This document shows, piece by piece, positions 19,762-23,693 of a stretch of 23,693 bases of DNA. The stretch covers positions 1 to 23,693 of the forward strand of contig JAPJRC010000033.1 of assembly GCA_030824805.1 (NCBI GenBank), written 5' to 3'. This DNA is from Micavibrio sp. GTDB lineage: Bacteria > Pseudomonadota > Alphaproteobacteria > Micavibrionales > Micavibrionaceae. Positions within the stretch are counted from its first letter, which is position 1. Each line of letters opens with the position of its first letter. A program made the position numbers and the translations under genes. The notes beneath the pieces are model-generated. The model was not told the origin of the DNA, did no database searches, and worked only from the letters and a program-made list of their open reading frames with translations.

Positions 19762-21015
19762 CTAGTTTGTCTTTACCAGCGCGTGTTTTTTCTTGCCTGC
19801 GGAAAGCTTTATATAACCGTCTTGCGTCAGGTCGTTCGCGGCCAGCGTTGCGGTTGCATCTGTAATCGCTACATCGTTGCATTTCGCGCCGCCGCCTTCG
19901 ATGAGGCGTTTGACTTCGCCTTTCGAGGCCGCAAGGCCCGCCTGTACGAACAGGTCAAGCACGGAGATGCCCTTTTCAAGATCGGCTTTCGCCACGTTGA
20001 TGGAAGGCAAATCGCCGCCCACGCCGCCTTGTTCGAAAACTTTCTTCGCGGTTTCGGCCGCGGCCAGCGCCTCGGCTTCGCCGTGGTTGAGCTTTGTGGC
20101 CTCGTGCGCGAGGATTTTCTTGGCTTCGTTGATTTCGGACCCTTGCAGCGCGGCGAGGCGTTTGACCTCCGCCATTGGCAGCATCGTAAAGCGCGCCAGA
20201 AGATTGCCGACATCCGCGTCATCGACGTTGCGGAAATATTGCCAGTAATCATAGGCCGAGAACATATTCTTGTTGAGCCAGACAGCACCGCCGACGGTTT
20301 TGCCCATTTTCTCGCCCGCCGAATTCAGCAACAACGGCGCGGTGAGCGCGAACAGCTGCACCTTGTCGGATTTGTGCGCGAGGTCGACACCGTTGATGAT
20401 GTTGCCCCATTGGTCGGAGCCGCCCATCTGCAGGATCGTGCCGTGCTCGCGGTAGATGGCGAGGAAGTCGTAACCCTGCATCACCATGTAGTTGAATTCG
20501 AGCAGCGTCAGCGGGCTTTCGCGTTCGAGGCGCGTCTTCACGCTGTCAAAGGCGATCATGCGGTTGATGGTGAAGTAACGGCCGTAATCGCGCAGGAAGT
20601 CGAGATAGTGAAGCTTCGATAGCCAGTCATCGTTGTTGACCATCATCGCATCGGTTTTTCCGTCTCCATATTTCAGGAACTGCGTGAAGCAGGTGGTGCG
20701 GATGTGTTCCATGTTGTCCTTGATAACGTCATCCGTCATCAGGTTGCGGCTCTCATCCTTGAACGAGGGGTCGCCGATTTTTCCTGTGCCGCCGCCCATG
20801 AGCGTGATAGGCTTGTGGCCTGTTTCCTGAAACCATTTCAGCATCATGATACCGGTCAGGTTCCCAATATGGAGCGACTTGGCCGTGGGATCAAAGCCGA
20901 TATAGGCGGATTGGGGGCCTTCCTGGAGCTTTTTGTCGAGGCCTTCGAAATCGCTGCACTGGTGGATGAAGCCGCGTTCGTTTAAGATATTCAGGAAATC
21001 GGATTTGTATGTCAT
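19762..21015 (-). CDS. tyrS: Tyrosyl-tRNA synthetase
   Basis: TyrS attaches tyrosine to tRNA-Tyr. The 417-residue protein is a class I synthetase with YIGFDPTAKSLHIGNL (38-53, HIGN as the HIGH motif), the tyrosine pocket segment EFNYMVMQGYDF (173-184), QMGGSDQWGNI (196-206) and KMGKT (236-240, the KMSKS loop variant common in TyrS). A C-terminal S4 RNA-binding domain runs from about 350 (LDLFVQAGLAASKGEVKRLIEGGG). The ATG at 21015-21013 is chosen because the frame upstream has no synthetase similarity and runs over the anmK gene. Only 15 bases separate its start from that of divergent anmK. Confidence 0.96.
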   Translation of the reverse strand: MTYKSDFLNILNERGFIHQCSDFEGLDKKLQEGPQSAYIGFDPTAKSLHIGNLTGIMMLKWFQETGHKPITLMGGGTGKIGDPSFKDESRNLMTDDVIKDNMEHIRTTCFTQFLKYGDGKTDAMMVNNDDWLSKLHYLDFLRDYGRYFTINRMIAFDSVKTRLERESPLTLLEFNYMVMQGYDFLAIYREHGTILQMGGSDQWGNIINGVDLAHKSDKVQLFALTAPLLLNSAGEKMGKTVGGAVWLNKNMFSAYDYWQYFRNVDDADVGNLLARFTMLPMAEVKRLAALQGSEINEAKKILAHEATKLNHGEAEALAAAETAKKVFEQGGVGGDLPSINVAKADLEKGISVLDLFVQAGLAASKGEVKRLIEGGGAKCNDVAITDATATLAANDLTQDGYIKLSAGKKKHALVKTN

Positions 21016-21030
21016 AACAGGGTTATAGCC

Positions 21031-22143
21031 ATGGCAGAGCACAAAGTCTACACCGCAATAGGGTTGATGTCCGGCACTTCGCTGGACGGGGTGGACTGCG
21101 CCCTGATCGAGACGGACGGGCACAACCACGTAAAGCCACTGGCCTTTGTCACGGTGCCGTACCAGCCCAAGGTGCGGGAAGAAATACGCGCCTGTTTCGG
21201 CACGAAAAACCGCCGTGACCCGAAATTGTTAACGGCGGAAAAGCTGGTTACCTACAAACATATCGAGGCCATACAACAGCTGCTCCACGAAACCGGCAGG
21301 CACGCCCGCGATATCGACGTGATCGGCTTCCACGGGCAGACCGTGTACCATGCGCCCGCTGACCGCATCACGGTGCAGATAGGCGACGGGGATTTGATGG
21401 CGCGCGAATGCGCGATCGATGTGGTCTATGATTTCCGCATCGCCGATGTGAAGGCGGGCGGCGAGGGCGCGCCTCTGGCACCGATGTATCACGCCGCGCG
21501 ATTGCAGAGCGGGGCGGTGGATTTACCGGCCGTGATTTTGAACATCGGCGGCGTTGCGAATGTCACCTATATAGACGGCGATACGATCATCGCGTTCGAC
21601 ACCGGTCCCGGCAATGCGTTGATGGACGACTGGGTGCAAAAGCGCACGGGCGAACGGTTTGACGAGGATGGAAAGCTGGCCGCTGCGGGCAAGGTGCACG
21701 ACGCGTTTTTGAACAACTGGTTCGCGCATCCTTACTTTGCGCGGAGGCCCCCGAAATCGCTGGACCGTGACCAGTGGGATATCGCGGCGCTTGGCAGCGT
21801 GGTGCAGGAGATAAACGCGGTAAGCACCGAAGACGGCGCGGCAACGCTGCTGCACTTCACAGCGGGCGGTATCATCAAGGCGATGGACCATATGCCCAAA
21901 GCCCCCAAGGCATGGTATGCGTGCGGCGGCGGACGCCACAACAAGGCGTTGATGGCGTATTTGAACGAACGTCTGGGCGGATGCGTGCACACGGTGGACG
22001 ATATCGGCTGGAACGGCGATGCAACGGAAGCCGAATGTTTCGCCTATCTGGGCGTGCGGTCTATGCTGGGCCTGCCCATCAGCCTTCCGACGACGACAGC
22101 GGTGCCGGAGCCTATGACGGGCGGCACGCTGCATAAAAAATAA
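21031..22143 (+). CDS. anmK: Anhydro-N-acetylmuramic acid kinase
   Basis: AnmK phosphorylates and opens anhydro-MurNAc so that cell wall sugars released during growth can be reused. The 370-residue protein starts IGLMSGTSLDGVDCALIE (10-27, the ATP-grasping kinase motif), has GFHGQTVYH (99-107), ILNIGGVANVTYI (169-181), and FDTGPGNALMDDW (189-201), which contains the conserved catalytic Asp region. GGGRHNKALMAYL lies near the end. Length is normal. The start ATG at 21031 has CAGGG about ten bases upstream. It is followed 20 bases later by tsaC/sua5 in the same direction, an operon arrangement. Confidence 0.95.
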   Translation: MAEHKVYTAIGLMSGTSLDGVDCALIETDGHNHVKPLAFVTVPYQPKVREEIRACFGTKNRRDPKLLTAEKLVTYKHIEAIQQLLHETGRHARDIDVIGFHGQTVYHAPADRITVQIGDGDLMARECAIDVVYDFRIADVKAGGEGAPLAPMYHAARLQSGAVDLPAVILNIGGVANVTYIDGDTIIAFDTGPGNALMDDWVQKRTGERFDEDGKLAAAGKVHDAFLNNWFAHPYFARRPPKSLDRDQWDIAALGSVVQEINAVSTEDGAATLLHFTAGGIIKAMDHMPKAPKAWYACGGGRHNKALMAYLNERLGGCVHTVDDIGWNGDATEAECFAYLGVRSMLGLPISLPTTTAVPEPMTGGTLHKK

Positions 22144-22163
22144 AATATAGACGAGAGTGACGG

Positions 22164-23150
22164 ATGACGACGATCAAGACACCCAGCCCCGAGACGATTG
22201 CCGAAGCTGCAGAGATTATCCGCGGCGGCGGACTGGTGGCGTTTCCGACAGAGACCGTCTACGGGCTCGGCGCGAACGCGCTCGATGGGATTGCGGTTGC
22301 GAAAATATTCGCCGCGAAGAACAGGCCCGCCATAAACCCTGTCATCATCCATGTCGCGAACCGCGCGGACGCCGAGAAATATGTTGTGTGCGATGATCGT
22401 GCGAAAGGATTGATGGCCGCGTTCTGGCCGGGCCCGCTCACGCTTATCCTGCCCAAACGCGAAGAGGGCGGTGTTTCCGATCTCGTCAGCGCCGGGCTTC
22501 CCACTATCGCGATACGCATGCCGCACCACCCTGTGGCGTTGTCGCTGATCGAAGAGGCAGGCGTGCCTATCGCCGCGCCAAGCGCCAATGCCTCCGGAGA
22601 GCCAAGCGCCACGACGCCGCGCCATGTTCTGGATTCCTTGGGCAGCAACGCGCCTTTCATTCTCGCGGGCGGTGCGTGCGAAGTGGGGCTGGAATCCACG
22701 GTGCTGGATTTGAGCGGGGCTGACGCCGTGATCGTGCGGCCGGGAGCGATAACGGCGGACGATCTGAAAGAATATCTTGGCGTTGTGCCGTATGATCTTG
22801 GCAACCACGACAAGCCGCGCTCGCCGGGGCAGCTTCTCAAGCATTACGCGCCCAGCATCCCTGTGCGTCTGAACGCGGTGGAAGTGGAAGCGGGCGAGGC
22901 GTTGCTGGCGTTTGGATCATTGAAATTCATGGGCGTGCGCGGCGGCGGTTTCGCCAAGGACCTGCCCGAAAAACGTCTGCGCAATCTAAGTGAAACGGGC
23001 GACCTCAACGAGGCGGCGGCGAATTTGTTCCGCATGCTGCGCGAACTGGACGGGCATGGAAACACACGCATTGCGGTGATGAATATTCCCGACCGCGATC
23101 TGGGCATTGCGATCAATGATCGTTTGAAAAGAGCGGCGCAGGGACGCTAA
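22164..23150 (+). CDS. L-threonylcarbamoyladenylate synthase, Sua5/YwlC type
   Basis: This enzyme makes threonylcarbamoyl-AMP from threonine, bicarbonate and ATP, the first step of t6A37 formation in ANN-decoding tRNAs. The 328-residue protein is the long, two-domain Sua5 form. The YrdC domain (about 10-200) has AFPTETVYGLGANA (31-44), KNRPAINPVIIHV, FWPGPLTLIL, and PIAAPSANASGEPSATT. A linker with SPGQLLKHYAP (about 221-231) matches the Sua5 SPGMKYxHYAP strand that covers the active site, followed by the Sua5 C-terminal domain. It uses the ATG at 22164 after a GAGAG-containing leader. It follows anmK by 20 bases. Confidence 0.94.
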   Translation: MTTIKTPSPETIAEAAEIIRGGGLVAFPTETVYGLGANALDGIAVAKIFAAKNRPAINPVIIHVANRADAEKYVVCDDRAKGLMAAFWPGPLTLILPKREEGGVSDLVSAGLPTIAIRMPHHPVALSLIEEAGVPIAAPSANASGEPSATTPRHVLDSLGSNAPFILAGGACEVGLESTVLDLSGADAVIVRPGAITADDLKEYLGVVPYDLGNHDKPRSPGQLLKHYAPSIPVRLNAVEVEAGEALLAFGSLKFMGVRGGGFAKDLPEKRLRNLSETGDLNEAAANLFRMLRELDGHGNTRIAVMNIPDRDLGIAINDRLKRAAQGR

Positions 23151-23219
23151 GGGTTTATCTTTTATTCCTACGCTTTGTTACCTCGGTCTCGCCGTGCTCG
23201 TGGAGGCAGGAAGCGAGTA

Positions 23220-23693
23220 TTAGAAGGAATTCTCGACGCGGTTGAAGCCTTTGCCCGTCAGCACCGTGCGTTTGTCGCGCGTGTCTTTGGAGGGCAGAAG
23301 TTTTTTCAGGTTTGCGTAGATTTTCGCACGGTTGTTGTGCTGCGGCACATCGATGCAATAATCATATTCGCCTTCCTTGCCCCATTTCGAAGTCTTGTAG
23401 GAAAGCTTGTCGGCGTTGGCATCAAGATAGGTTTTCACTTTTTCGGCCGTCTTGGCGTCTATGCCCGTGCCGATGCTGGTGAAGGATACTTTGAACGTGC
23501 AGAAGGTGCGGTTTTCGAATTTGGATTCATCCGTGCGCACAACGCCGGAGACCGAATTGTTCGGATAGTTCTGTTGTTGATGTTGCGTGCGCTCGCCATC
23601 CATGGATTGCGCGGGCGGCGGTGCATACGTGCTGTCCGTGGGCGAGAAATCAGACGGCGGCTCCGTGGCGGAAGGCAGCGGTGAATCATAGGA
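23220..23693 (-). CDS. Unrecognised protein, C-terminal part (runs off the right edge)
   Basis: The frame is open from the stop at 23220 to the window edge, so the true start lies outside. I do not recognise the family. The part nearest the edge is rich in Pro, Ser, Thr and Gln (linker-like, YAPPPAQ, then QHQQQNYPNN). A compact C-terminal part of about 100 residues follows with SKFENRTFCTFKVSFTSIG, AEKVKTYLDANADKLSYKT and YDYCIDVPQHNNRAKIY. Two Cys residues could form a disulfide, and a Pro/Gln linker is common in exported proteins, but no signal peptide can be seen here. An internal ATG at 23603 is unlikely to be the start, as the linker frame extends through it. Confidence 0.6.
   Translation of the reverse strand, partial: SYDSPLPSATEPPSDFSPTDSTYAPPPAQSMDGERTQHQQQNYPNNSVSGVVRTDESKFENRTFCTFKVSFTSIGTGIDAKTAEKVKTYLDANADKLSYKTSKWGKEGEYDYCIDVPQHNNRAKIYANLKKLLPSKDTRDKRTVLTGKGFNRVENSF

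Overview
The window reads as a chromosomal segment of an alphaproteobacterium of moderate-to-high GC. The grounds are the protein families (Rsm22-type rRNA methyltransferase behind an ISC-type ferredoxin and a cysteine desulfurase, a long DUF3971/AsmA-like protein next to bcp and tyrS, the small STGPRT protein ahead of mnmA) and the alphaproteobacterial look of the elongator tRNA-Met. I cannot assign a genus. Genes are tightly packed on both strands, mostly housekeeping, with several accessory insertions.

Layout. 1-2362: a leftward tetR - M15D dipeptidase - ribF (cut by the left edge) operon, divergent from a small VOC protein. The intergenic region carries four evenly built TGAC-N5-GTCA operator-like sites over back-to-back promoters. 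2397-5676: a bidirectional terminator, a leftward AI-2E-type permease, then a rightward pair made of a Sel1/TPR-like helical protein and a CbbX/EccA-type AAA+ ATPase. The pair is joined by a TAATG overlap and looks like one protein split at a T6 run. 5687-7415: leftward tRNA-Met, mnmA and a small conserved protein. 7471-8646: a lone AT-rich gene (DUF3644-like, with an N-terminal helix-turn-helix-like part and an R-D-x3-H HEPN-type motif) that looks foreign. 8727-10852: a LOG-family nucleotide phosphoribohydrolase, an N-formylglutamate amidohydrolase-like protein, and a second LOG-like gene whose active-site motifs are gone although its promoter layout matches the first.

10863-13258: leftward cysteine desulfurase - ferredoxin - Rsm22 operon, a compact Fe-S unit since Rsm22 proteins carry an Fe-S cluster motif. 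13434-15314: an alpha/beta hydrolase-fold protein with the nucleophile Ser replaced by Gln, a strong terminator, and a ChrA chromate transporter. 15329-16224: leftward bcp peroxiredoxin - VOC pair. 16373-19729: a 1118-residue AsmA/YhdP-like envelope protein. 19762-23150: tyrS, and divergently, 15 bp away, anmK - tsaC/sua5. 23220-23693: the 3' part of an unrecognised gene running off the right edge.

Together the genes cover translation and tRNA modification (tRNA-Met, mnmA, tyrS, tsaC, rsm22), Fe-S and flavin supply, cell wall recycling (anmK, M15D) and stress or detoxification (bcp, two VOC proteins, chrA). The most unusual elements are the split Sel1/AAA+ pair, the AT-rich HEPN-like gene, the degenerate LOG paralogue with its copied promoter, and the four-operator TetR region. 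No CRISPR array, insertion sequence, integrase or rRNA was seen.
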